From Paraburkholderia sp. DHOC27 (GTDB lineage: Bacteria > Pseudomonadota > Gammaproteobacteria > Burkholderiales > Burkholderiaceae), in the NCBI RefSeq assembly GCF_003429005.1, contig NZ_QVQV01000008.1, positions 248,001 to 312,000 of the forward strand: a stretch of DNA of 64,000 nucleotides. Direction: 5' to 3'. The position numbers and the translations under genes are program-made. Shown here one piece after another: positions 52,833-60,153 of the stretch (positions are counted from its first letter, which is position 1; the number at the start of each line of letters is the position of its first letter). The notes under the pieces are model-generated. The model made no database searches. It had not been told where the DNA came from and saw only the letters and a program-made list of their open reading frames with translations.

Positions 52833-53999
52833 TCAGGCGTCTTTCGCAAAACGTGCCATCGTGAAAGGAGTGAGATCCATCCGGCTCGCACCTTGCGTGA
52901 TCCGCTCAGCCAGCGCTTCGCCTATCGCACTGGCAAACTTGAAACCATGCCCCGAGAAACCGCTCGCCACGTGAACATGGGCACAATCGGGCAACCGGTC
53001 GATGATGAAATGCTCATCCGGCGTCACATCGTACTCGCAGGTCTTGCCCATGCGCAGCTTGCCGGCACGCGGCAGATACCGCTGCAGGAAGCGCTCGAGT
53101 TCAGGCAGATCATCGGGTTCATCACCGAAGGAAACGAGGGCGGCGTCTTTAGAAACGGCCTGGCCGCCGTCGTGGCGTCCCACTTTCAGACCGCTGCCGT
53201 CCAGATTCGGGAAGCCGTAGTACTGGCCCATTTCCGACGACACGGCGAAGCCAGGAAAAGCCTCTGCGGCAAACAGGTCCGCAGGCACATCGAACCATGC
53301 GAAGGTCTTGCGCATGCGCGTCACCGGCAGCCGCACACCAAAGCGTTCGAGCAACGCACCGGTCCATTTTCCCGCGCAGACGATCAGATGCTGACCACTA
53401 AAACGCTGGCCCTGGTCAGTCACGATGCTGACCCCACGCTCGCCCTGCAACTCGATTCCCGTCACCTGGGTATGGGTGCGCAGCGTCGCGCCCAGTCCGA
53501 CCGCCAGCTTGCGGTAGCTTCTGACAGCGTGCTCGCAATACAGCACGCCCGCGTTGGGCTCGAAGCTCACCGCCTGTTCGCGTGACAGCTGCCAGGCGGG
53601 CCAGCGGTTCATCGCCTCACGTGCATCCAGCGCTAGCACGTCAAGATCATATTGTTCCGCGCTGCGCTGCACCTCACGCATGAAGGAACTCTCTGCCGGT
53701 CCAATATTGACGATGCCGGTGCGCGCAAAAATGGGCTCGTCCGTTTGCTGCTCTAGTTCCCGCCATAGCTGCTGGGCGCGCAAGGCGAGCGGCACGTACG
53801 CCGCGCCTTCGCCATACGCGTGACGGATCAGGCGCGTGCTGCCGTGATGCGAGCCCGTGTCATGCGGCGGGTCGCCGGCATCGAGCAACAGCACTTTCTG
53901 CCCCGCCTTGCTGAGGAAATAGCCCGCTGTCATGCCCATCGAGCCGGCGCCGACAATCACGGCGTCGAAGCACCGGTTGCTCAAATTCAGATCGTTCAT
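52833..53999 (-). CDS. N-methyltryptophan oxidase-like flavoenzyme (SolA family)
   Basis: 388 residues. The FAD-binding motif VIVGAGSMGMTAG is at residues 14-26. The segment SHHGSTRLIRHAYGEG is typical of N-methyl-L-tryptophan oxidase and monomeric sarcosine oxidase, and C321 in GKTCEYD corresponds to the cysteine that binds FAD covalently. The reaction oxidatively demethylates an N-methyl amino acid, forming H2O2 and formaldehyde. It is divergent from the GntR gene. Its tie to sulfur metabolism is unclear. Confidence 0.9.
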   Translation of the reverse strand: MNDLNLSNRCFDAVIVGAGSMGMTAGYFLSKAGQKVLLLDAGDPPHDTGSHHGSTRLIRHAYGEGAAYVPLALRAQQLWRELEQQTDEPIFARTGIVNIGPAESSFMREVQRSAEQYDLDVLALDAREAMNRWPAWQLSREQAVSFEPNAGVLYCEHAVRSYRKLAVGLGATLRTHTQVTGIELQGERGVSIVTDQGQRFSGQHLIVCAGKWTGALLERFGVRLPVTRMRKTFAWFDVPADLFAAEAFPGFAVSSEMGQYYGFPNLDGSGLKVGRHDGGQAVSKDAALVSFGDEPDDLPELERFLQRYLPRAGKLRMGKTCEYDVTPDEHFIIDRLPDCAHVHVASGFSGHGFKFASAIGEALAERITQGASRMDLTPFTMARFAKDA

Positions 54000-54043
54000 A
54001 GGAAAGTGTCGTGTAAGCGAGGGGAATCATACCGTCGTCGCCC

Positions 54044-54064
54044 GTTGTCCGTTGTCCGTTGTCC
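54044..54064 (+). repeat. GTTGTCC heptamer repeat (three units)
   Basis: GTTGTCC occurs three times without gaps in the intergenic region between the divergent oxidase and GntR genes, about 45 bp upstream of the oxidase start. Copy-number slippage could change promoter spacing. Confidence 0.85.
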
Positions 54065-54098
54065 AGCTATCGGAACATCCATAGCACAAATTCTTGGT

Positions 54099-54149
54099 TT
54101 GCCGCGCCGGGCCCCATCACTACACTCGTTCCCATCTTGTCATTACAAG
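54099..54149 (+). promoter_or_regulatory. promoter and GntR-type operator of the gntR gene
   Basis: A TTGCCG-like -35 (54099-54104), a 16-bp spacer and TACACT (54121-54126) are followed by the palindrome CTTGT-CATT-ACAAG (54136-54149), seven bases before the ATG. The palindrome resembles GntR/HutC operators and is well placed for autorepression. Confidence 0.6.
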
Positions 54150-54155
54150 TTGGTC

Positions 54156-54917
54156 ATGGCTAAAACGAACCTCGTGCCCCTCAATCCTCAGCCGCTCTAC
54201 GCGCAGATCAAGGAGGCGTTGCGTGCGCGCATTCTGGACGGCACCTACGCGCCGCACAGCCAGATGCCTTCGGAGTACGACCTGTGTGCCATGTTCGACG
54301 TGAGCCGCATCACCGTGCGTCAGGCGTTAGGCGATCTGCAGAAGGAAGGTTTGCTGTTCAAGCTGCACGGCAAGGGCACCTTCGTCTCCAAGCCGAAGGC
54401 CTTTCAGAACGTGACCTCGCTGCAGGGCTTTGCCGAAGCCATGTCCTCCATGGGCTACGAGATCGTCAATCAGTTGCGCAGCTTCCGGATCGTCAAAGCC
54501 AACCCGCAGGTTGCGGCAAAGCTCAATCTGCCGGAGGGCGCAGCCGTTGCCGAGATTCATCGCATCCGTCTGCTGAATCGTGAACCGGTTTCGCTCGAAC
54601 TGACGTGGGTACCCGAAGCCTGGGGCAAACGCCTCGCCAACGCGGATCTCGCCACACGCGACATCTTCCTGATTCTGGAGAACGACTGCGGCGTGCCGCT
54701 CGGCCACGCCGACGTGGCTATCGACGCGATTCTTGCCGATGACGACATCGTCGACGCGCTGCGCGTCGAGGAAGGCAGCCCGGTGCTGCGCATCGAGCGT
54801 TTGACGCACGACGCGTCGGGCGTGCCGATCGACTACGAATATCTCTACTTCCGTGGCGACGCGTTCCAGTACCGGCTGCGTACCGATCGTCAAAAGCCGC
54901 GCCAAAAGTCACGATAA
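54156..54917 (+). CDS. GntR-family regulator (HutC/UTRA type)
   Basis: 253 residues. The GntR winged helix occupies residues 10-75 (PLYAQIKEALRARILDG, then MPSEYDLCAMFDVSRITVRQAL). The UTRA ligand domain follows, with FVSKPKAFQNVTSLQGF, PVLRIERLTHDASGVPIDYEYLYFRGDAFQYR. The C-terminal tail (RQKPRQKSR) is encoded by a 12-bp tandem repeat that runs through the stop codon. The gene precedes the AprA-like flavoprotein by 53 bases on the same strand, so it likely controls that operon and itself. The effector is unknown. Confidence 0.93.
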   Translation: MAKTNLVPLNPQPLYAQIKEALRARILDGTYAPHSQMPSEYDLCAMFDVSRITVRQALGDLQKEGLLFKLHGKGTFVSKPKAFQNVTSLQGFAEAMSSMGYEIVNQLRSFRIVKANPQVAAKLNLPEGAAVAEIHRIRLLNREPVSLELTWVPEAWGKRLANADLATRDIFLILENDCGVPLGHADVAIDAILADDDIVDALRVEEGSPVLRIERLTHDASGVPIDYEYLYFRGDAFQYRLRTDRQKPRQKSR

Positions 54918-54951
54918 AAGTCACGTTAAATGCCACGTTAAATGCCACGAC
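54892..54951 (+). repeat. 12-bp tandem repeat spanning the gntR stop codon
   Basis: Five degenerate 12-bp units run head to tail: AAAAGCCGCGCC, AAAAGTCACGAT, AAAAGTCACGTT, AAATGCCACGTT and AAATGCCACGAC. The stop TAA overlaps the second and third units, so unit gain or loss alters the C-terminus or the spacer before the flavoprotein gene. Confidence 0.85.
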
Positions 54952-54970
54952 AAAACGCCAGGAAAACCCA

Positions 54971-56719
54971 ATGAATACGCATGTACTCGAATACGACGTG
55001 GTGGTAGTAGGCGGCGGCACCGCCGGTCCGATGGCTGCCGTGAAGGCCAAGGAGCGCAATCCAAACCTGAAAATCCTGCTGCTCGAAAAGGCCAACGTCA
55101 AACGTAGCGGCGCCATTTCAATGGGCATGGACGGTCTGAACAATGCGGTCATTCCCGGCCACGCAACACCCGAGCAATACACGCGCGAGATCACCATTGC
55201 GAACGACGGCATCGTCGATCAGGAAGCGGTCTACGCGTACGCAAAGCACAGCTTCACGACCATCGAGCAGCTCGACCGCTGGGGTGTGAAGTTCGAAAAG
55301 GACGGCACCGGCGACTACGCGGTGAAGAAAGTGCATCACATGGGCTCGTATGTCTTGCCAATGCCCGAAGGCCACGACATCAAGAAGGTGCTGTACCGTC
55401 AGTTGAAACGCGCGCGCATTTCGATCACTAACCGCATCGTCGCCACGCGTCTGCTCACCGATGCGCAAGGGCATGTATGCGGCGTGCTCGGTTTCGACTG
55501 CCGTACCGCGGATTTCTACGTGGTGCGCGCCAAGGCCGTGATTCTTTCGTGCGGCGCCGCGGGCCGACTCGGTTTGCCGGCCTCGGGCTACCTGATGGGC
55601 ACCTACGAGAACCCGACCAATGCCGGCGACGGCTACGCGATGGCGTATCACGCGGGTGCGGCGCTGGCGAACCTCGAATGCTTCCAGATCAATCCGCTCA
55701 TCAAGGACTACAACGGTCCCGCCTGTGCCTACGTGACCGGTCCGCTCGGCGGCTTTACGGCGAACGGCAAGGGCGAACGCTTCATCGAATGCGACTACTG
55801 GAGCGGTCAGATGATGTGGGAGTTCTACCAGGAACTGCAGAGCGGCAATGGTCCCGTGTTCCTGAAGCTCGATCATCTGGCGGAAGAAACCATCCAGACC
55901 ATCGAGCAGATTCTGCACACCAATGAGCGTCCAAGCCGGGGCCGTTTTCACGCGGGTCGCGGCACGGACTACCGTCAGCAGATGGTCGAAATGCACATCT
56001 CGGAGATCGGCTTTTGCAGCGGCCATAGCGCCTCGGGCGTGTATGTGAACGCGCGCGCAGAGACCACGGTGCCGGGTCTCTATGCGGCCGGCGACATGGC
56101 AGCGGTACCGCATAACTACATGCTGGGCGCGTTCACGTATGGCTGGTTTGCGGGCGAAAACGCCGCTGAATACGTAGCAGGCCGCGAGCATGCGGCCGTG
56201 GACGAACAACAGGTCGCCGCGGAACGTGCGCGAGTCTATGCGCCGCTCGAACGCGCCGATGGACTCGCACCCGCACAGGTCGAATACAAGCTGCGGCGCA
56301 TGGTGAACGACTATCTTCAGCCGCCTAAAGTCACGCGCAAGATGGAGATCGGCCTGCAACGCTTCGCCGAAATTGCTGACGACATCGACGCGCTCAAGGC
56401 CACCAATCCGCACGAGCTGATGCGTGCCGCTGAAGTGCGCGCGATCCGCGATTGCGCGGAAATGGCCGCACGTGCCTCGCTGTTTCGCACCGAAAGCCGC
56501 TGGGGTCTGTATCACCATCGCGTCGACTATCCGCAGCGCAACGACGCCGACTGGTTCTGCCACACGCATCTGCGCAAGGACGAAGCCGGCCAGATGATCA
56601 GCGAGAAACGCGCGGTCGAGCCGTACGTGGTGCCGCTTGCCGACGACGAACGCACGGCCTACGAGAAGCTGCGCATTCGCGAACCCGACGCGCTTGCCAC
56701 ACTCGCCGCAGCAATTTAA
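54971..56719 (+). CDS. AprA-like FAD flavoprotein (fumarate reductase/APS reductase family)
   Basis: 582 residues of the fumarate reductase/succinate dehydrogenase flavoprotein superfamily. The FAD dinucleotide motif VVVVGGGTAGPMAA is at residues 10-23, LLEKANVKRSGAISMGMDGLN follows, and the second FAD segment GLYAAGDMA is near residue 375. The EKA-x-RSGA segment and partner ferredoxin resemble the AprA/AprB pair of dissimilatory APS reductase rather than succinate dehydrogenase. The next gene is an AprB-like ferredoxin. In this sulfur island it may reduce a sulfur oxyanion or desulfonate an aromatic substrate. That is inference. Confidence 0.85.
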   Translation: MNTHVLEYDVVVVGGGTAGPMAAVKAKERNPNLKILLLEKANVKRSGAISMGMDGLNNAVIPGHATPEQYTREITIANDGIVDQEAVYAYAKHSFTTIEQLDRWGVKFEKDGTGDYAVKKVHHMGSYVLPMPEGHDIKKVLYRQLKRARISITNRIVATRLLTDAQGHVCGVLGFDCRTADFYVVRAKAVILSCGAAGRLGLPASGYLMGTYENPTNAGDGYAMAYHAGAALANLECFQINPLIKDYNGPACAYVTGPLGGFTANGKGERFIECDYWSGQMMWEFYQELQSGNGPVFLKLDHLAEETIQTIEQILHTNERPSRGRFHAGRGTDYRQQMVEMHISEIGFCSGHSASGVYVNARAETTVPGLYAAGDMAAVPHNYMLGAFTYGWFAGENAAEYVAGREHAAVDEQQVAAERARVYAPLERADGLAPAQVEYKLRRMVNDYLQPPKVTRKMEIGLQRFAEIADDIDALKATNPHELMRAAEVRAIRDCAEMAARASLFRTESRWGLYHHRVDYPQRNDADWFCHTHLRKDEAGQMISEKRAVEPYVVPLADDERTAYEKLRIREPDALATLAAAI

Positions 56720-56751
56720 GCGCACCGTTAAGAGAGAAACGAGGACCTGCC

Positions 56752-56997
56752 ATGAGCTTCACCCCACATGAAATTTTTCAGCGCAGCAGCGCGCCGGTCA
56801 CGATCGACGAAAACCTCTGCATCGCGGATAAAGGCTGCACGGTATGCGTCGACGTGTGCCCGCTCGATCTGCTCGCCATCGACATGAGCAAGGGCAAAGC
56901 CTTCATGCAGTTCGACGAATGCTGGTACTGCATGCCGTGCGAGCGCGATTGCCCCACTGGCGCAGTGAAGGTGGAGATTCCTTATCTGCTGCGCTAA
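56752..56997 (+). CDS. AprB-like 2x[4Fe-4S] ferredoxin
   Basis: 81 residues. Cys at 23, 29, 32 and 36 (C-x5-C-x2-C-x3-CP) and at 57, 60, 63 and 67 (C-x2-C-x2-C-x3-CP) provide two [4Fe-4S] clusters. The spacing, KGCTVCVDVCPLDLLAID and CWYCMPCERDCPTGAVKV match the cluster-binding core of AprB. It lies 32 bases after the flavoprotein gene and should carry electrons to its FAD. It lacks the C-terminal tail of full AprB. Confidence 0.92.
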   Translation: MSFTPHEIFQRSSAPVTIDENLCIADKGCTVCVDVCPLDLLAIDMSKGKAFMQFDECWYCMPCERDCPTGAVKVEIPYLLR

Positions 56998-56999
56998 GC

Positions 57000-57029
57000 G
57001 CGCCTGGATAACCTGCGCTTGGATAACCC
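57000..57029 (+). repeat. 15-bp tandem duplication after the ferredoxin gene
   Basis: GCGCCTGGATAACCT is followed directly by GCGCTTGGATAACCC (13 of 15 identical), three bases after the ferredoxin stop. Confidence 0.8.
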
Positions 57030-57081
57030 TTTAGCTGCTGTTCTTTCGCTCATCGATTGCTTTCATGCGAACCCTTTGCTC

Positions 57082-58065
57082 ATGACCGTGCCGCCTTTAA
57101 TAGTCCCATCCGACGCCGAATCCGCCGCGCTGCTGGCGCGCCTCGCCGCCGACGATGCCGCCGTGCGCCGCATCGCCTTGCTCGATATCGCCGATCTGGA
57201 AGAGCCCGATCTGTTGCCCGCACTGGTCAGCGCCTTGCGCGACGACCCCGCCGCCGAGGTGCGGCTCGAAGCGGCACGCGTACTCGCCGCATGGGAACAG
57301 GAGGAGATCGTCGAAGCGCTGTGCGGCGCATTGCTCGACGCGGATAGCGACGTGCGGGCCGCCGCTGCGCAGAGTCTGTCGGAACTGAAGGACCCAGCGT
57401 CCGGAGCGGTGTTGCGCCGCTGGGTGGAGCGTCCCGAACCGTTCGTGCGAACCGCCGTACTGCGCGCACTGCGTGAATTGCGCTTCGCCGATGCGTTCGA
57501 TCCCGCCCTGCACGCGCTGACCGACGTCACGCCCAGCGTGCGGCTTGAAGCGGTGAGTGTGCTCGGCTGGCTCAAGGACGCGCGCGCCTTGGCGCCGCTC
57601 GCCGCCCTCGCCACCGGCGACGCCGAAACCGAGGTACGCCGTACCGCCGTCGGCGCGTTAGGCTTTGCGCCCGTGACGCACGAAGGCGCGACCGCCGCCC
57701 TGCTCGGCGCGCTGCGCGACCCGGCCTGGCAGGTCCGCGAGGAAGCGGCCACGACCTTGGGCAAGCTGCGCGCCCCGGCGGCGCGTGACCCGCTGGTCAC
57801 CACGCTCGATGACGACTACTGGCAGGTCCGGCTGCGTGCCGTTCGCGCACTCGGTCAGTTGGGCGACATCAGCGCGGCACGGGCGGTGGCTCCGTTGCTC
57901 ACGCACTCGATCAGCAATCTGCGTAAGGAGGCCGCGCTCGCACTAGGCGAACTGCGCGATCCCGCTACGTTGCCCGCCCTGCGCGATGCCCTCGACGACC
58001 GGGACCCCGACGTGCGTAAAGCCGTTCGCATTGCGTTGCAGCAGGTGGAAGGCGCGGCCGTATGA
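57082..58065 (+). CDS. HEAT-repeat protein (PBS-lyase-like repeats)
   Basis: 327 residues formed almost wholly of ~31-residue HEAT-like repeats (about ten), each with a V/L-R-x-E/A-A-A-x-A-L-G-x-L pattern such as VRLEAARVLAAWEQ, VRAAAAQSLSELKD and VRKAVRIALQQVEG. The domain binds proteins; in phycobiliprotein lyases it aids cofactor attachment. It follows the ferredoxin by 85 bases and its stop overlaps the DUF971 start by four bases (ATGA), so it belongs to the AprA-like operon. A role in assembling the redox pair or as a scaffold is inferred. Confidence 0.88.
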   Translation: MTVPPLIVPSDAESAALLARLAADDAAVRRIALLDIADLEEPDLLPALVSALRDDPAAEVRLEAARVLAAWEQEEIVEALCGALLDADSDVRAAAAQSLSELKDPASGAVLRRWVERPEPFVRTAVLRALRELRFADAFDPALHALTDVTPSVRLEAVSVLGWLKDARALAPLAALATGDAETEVRRTAVGALGFAPVTHEGATAALLGALRDPAWQVREEAATTLGKLRAPAARDPLVTTLDDDYWQVRLRAVRALGQLGDISAARAVAPLLTHSISNLRKEAALALGELRDPATLPALRDALDDRDPDVRKAVRIALQQVEGAAV

Positions 58066-58349
58066 ACGCCCCTCGTGAGATCGTCACGGACGCCAGCCAG
58101 CGCGTGCTGACGCTGCGCTGGGACGACGGGCGCGAGCAGCGTCTCCCGCACGCGCAACTGCGCCGAGCCTGTGCCTGCGCCGAGTGCCGCCGCCTGCGTC
58201 TCGACGGCCGGGAAGTACCTGCCGCCCCGGACATCAGCCTGCTCGACGTCCAGCTGATGGGCTACGGCGTCCAGCTCGTCTTCAGCGACGGCCACGCCCG
58301 TGGCATCTATCCCTGGCGCTATCTGGCGCAGATGGACGCGCCGGGCTAA
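58062..58349 (+). CDS. DUF971 (GBBH-like N-terminal) protein
   Basis: 95 residues. The DUF971 core is evident: LRWDDGREQRLPHAQLRRACACAECR, and DVQLMGYGVQLVFSDGHARGIYPWRYL. The paired Cys (CACAEC) could bind zinc. The same domain occurs at the N-terminus of gamma-butyrobetaine hydroxylase and in the plastid iron-sulfur scaffold protein HCF101. Overlap with the HEAT gene and closeness to a ferredoxin fit a role in iron-sulfur handling, by inference. Confidence 0.9.
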   Translation: MNAPREIVTDASQRVLTLRWDDGREQRLPHAQLRRACACAECRRLRLDGREVPAAPDISLLDVQLMGYGVQLVFSDGHARGIYPWRYLAQMDAPG

Positions 58350-58487
58350 CCTCGCCGTTGCCATGCCGATGCTAGCTCGCCGCTTGCTTGAAGCCACGGT
58401 CATTAACTGCGATCGGGCAATCCGTGGTACTTTTCCCGCCATCTTGCTAGATTTCTACTCAGCCGAATCATTGATCGGGAGAGATCG

Positions 58488-59549
58488 ATGGCCGACAGAC
58501 CGACTTCCAACCCGTCCGCGTTTCGTTCGCTGGTCCTGATTGCAGTCGTCGTGGTCGTGCTGGTCGCGGCCTTTGCCTTCACGGCCGGCTGGCTCTCTCC
58601 GGACCGGCTGACCCCCGCCAGAATCGTCAACGCGCTGGCGCCCCCCGGCGGCGCGGCGCTCGGCTTCCGCCGCAATCACGCCAAGGGCATCTGCTTTACC
58701 GGCACCTTCGAATCCAATGGCGCGGCGGCCGCGTTGTCGAAAGCGCCCATGTTCGCGGCCGGCTCCTATCCGGTAGTCGGACGCTTCAATCTTGCGACGG
58801 CCGACCCGAAGGCACCGGACGCCACCGTGCGCGTGCGTGGCCTCGGTCTGCGGATCGTCGGGCCGGACGGCACCGAATGGCGCTCGGCGATGATCGACGC
58901 GCCCTTCTTCGCCGTGTCCACCCCTCAGGCGTTCTACGCGCTACTCAAGGCCGCGGGCGACAAGACCGACCCGGACGCCATGAAGAATTTCATTGGCGCC
59001 CATCCGGAGTTCGGCGCGTTTGCGGCATGGGCCGGCAGCGCGCCGTGGATGGCGTCGTTTGCGGAGGAGCGCTTCAACAGCCTCAATAGCTTCATCTTCA
59101 CCAATGCCGCAGGCGAGGACCAGGCCGTGCGCTGGTCGTTCGTGCCGGCCGCGCAGCCCGAACCCGTCACGCCGGATCAGTTGAAGGCGCGCGGCGAGAA
59201 CTTCCTCGACGCGGATATCACGCAACGGGTGAAGAGCGCGCCGCAGAAGTGGACGCTGGTGGTGACGGTCGCCAATCCGGGTGACCCGACCGCCGATCCG
59301 ACCAAGGCGTGGCCGGAAGATCGCCGCAAGGTGGAGGCCGGCACGCTGGTGGTCAGCGCCATCGAACCGGAGCCCGATGGCCCGTGCCGCGATCTCAACT
59401 TCGATCCCACGGTGCTGCCGCCAGGCATGCACGTCTCGGACGATCCATTTCCCGCTGCGCGCTCAGCCGCGTATTCCGTCTCGTTCAACCGGCGCACCGC
59501 CGAGGACAAGGACTATCCGCACACGCCGGCTGCAGGAGATGCGCAATGA
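58488..59549 (+). CDS. SrpA-like catalase-family peroxidase, membrane-anchored
   Basis: 353 residues. One N-terminal membrane segment (residues 12-34) exports it to the periplasmic side. The catalase core has the haem-pocket His in FRRNHAKGICFTGTF (about residue 64), a conserved RVRGLGLRIVGPDG segment and a late RSAAY that supplies the proximal Tyr. It is shorter than monofunctional catalases and matches the small catalase/SrpA group. GGGAG precedes the ATG. The stop overlaps the cytochrome b561 start by four bases, so the pair probably forms a membrane peroxidase with electrons from the quinone pool. Confidence 0.9.
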   Translation: MADRPTSNPSAFRSLVLIAVVVVVLVAAFAFTAGWLSPDRLTPARIVNALAPPGGAALGFRRNHAKGICFTGTFESNGAAAALSKAPMFAAGSYPVVGRFNLATADPKAPDATVRVRGLGLRIVGPDGTEWRSAMIDAPFFAVSTPQAFYALLKAAGDKTDPDAMKNFIGAHPEFGAFAAWAGSAPWMASFAEERFNSLNSFIFTNAAGEDQAVRWSFVPAAQPEPVTPDQLKARGENFLDADITQRVKSAPQKWTLVVTVANPGDPTADPTKAWPEDRRKVEAGTLVVSAIEPEPDGPCRDLNFDPTVLPPGMHVSDDPFPAARSAAYSVSFNRRTAEDKDYPHTPAAGDAQ

Positions 59550-60079
59550 CCCCGATCCACGATCGCTTCACACCGCTACAGCGCGCGCTGCACTGGATCA
59601 TGGCGATTTGCATCCTGGCCATGCTGTTCATTGGCGTGGGCATGGTCTCGACCGTGCGCCCGGATTATCTTTCGCTGGTGTCGATTCACAAGCCGCTCGG
59701 CATCGTGATACTGGTGCTCGCGCTGATTCGCCTCGTGGTGCGCCTGACGCGCGGCGCGCCGCCGCTACCGGCTGCCATGCCTGAGGTGATGAAGCTCGCT
59801 GCCTACCTGTCGCATCTCGCGTTCTATCTGCTGATGATCGGGCTGCCGCTGATCGGCTGGGGCATGCTCTCCGCGGCGGACTATCCCGTGATCGTGTTCG
59901 GCGTGCATCTGCCGCCCATCCTGCCGCATAGCAACGTGTTGCATTCGCTGCTGTGGAATGCGCACCGGGCGCTGGCGCTGTGCTTCTTCGCGCTGATCGT
60001 CGTGCATCTGGCCGCCGCGTTGCTGCACGCACTGGTCAGACGTGATGGCGTGTTCGAAGCAATGGCGCCCTGGCGTTGA
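59546..60079 (+). CDS. cytochrome b561 family protein
   Basis: 177 residues with four membrane helices. Haem-ligand histidines lie in RALHWIMAI (about residue 16), SIHKPLG (47) and the C-terminal LLWNAHRALA and VVHLAAAL (about 140-155), as in YodB/CybB-like di-haem cytochromes. It starts with ATGACC, overlapping the catalase stop by four bases, and would pass electrons from the membrane to the catalase-like partner. Confidence 0.93.
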   Translation: MTPIHDRFTPLQRALHWIMAICILAMLFIGVGMVSTVRPDYLSLVSIHKPLGIVILVLALIRLVVRLTRGAPPLPAAMPEVMKLAAYLSHLAFYLLMIGLPLIGWGMLSAADYPVIVFGVHLPPILPHSNVLHSLLWNAHRALALCFFALIVVHLAAALLHALVRRDGVFEAMAPWR

Positions 60080-60087
60080 CGTTGTAA

Positions 60088-60128
60088 GGGCTCTCGTTGC
60101 ACAGCCTTGCTTTGCAGCACGAGAGCCC
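60088..60128. terminator. bidirectional hairpin between convergent genes
   Basis: A perfect 10-bp stem, GGGCTCTCGT/ACGAGAGCCC, lies between cytochrome b561 and D-cysteine desulfhydrase. The loop of about 21 bases contains a further TGC/GCA pairing. Confidence 0.65.
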
Positions 60129-60153
60129 GCGCTGATCTCTTTGGAACTTGCGG

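Noticed and set aside
55118..56725. 535-codon minus-strand frame opposite the AprA-like gene
   Set aside because: Long only because of GC-rich codon bias; no motif, and the opposite strand has a complete FAD-binding protein.
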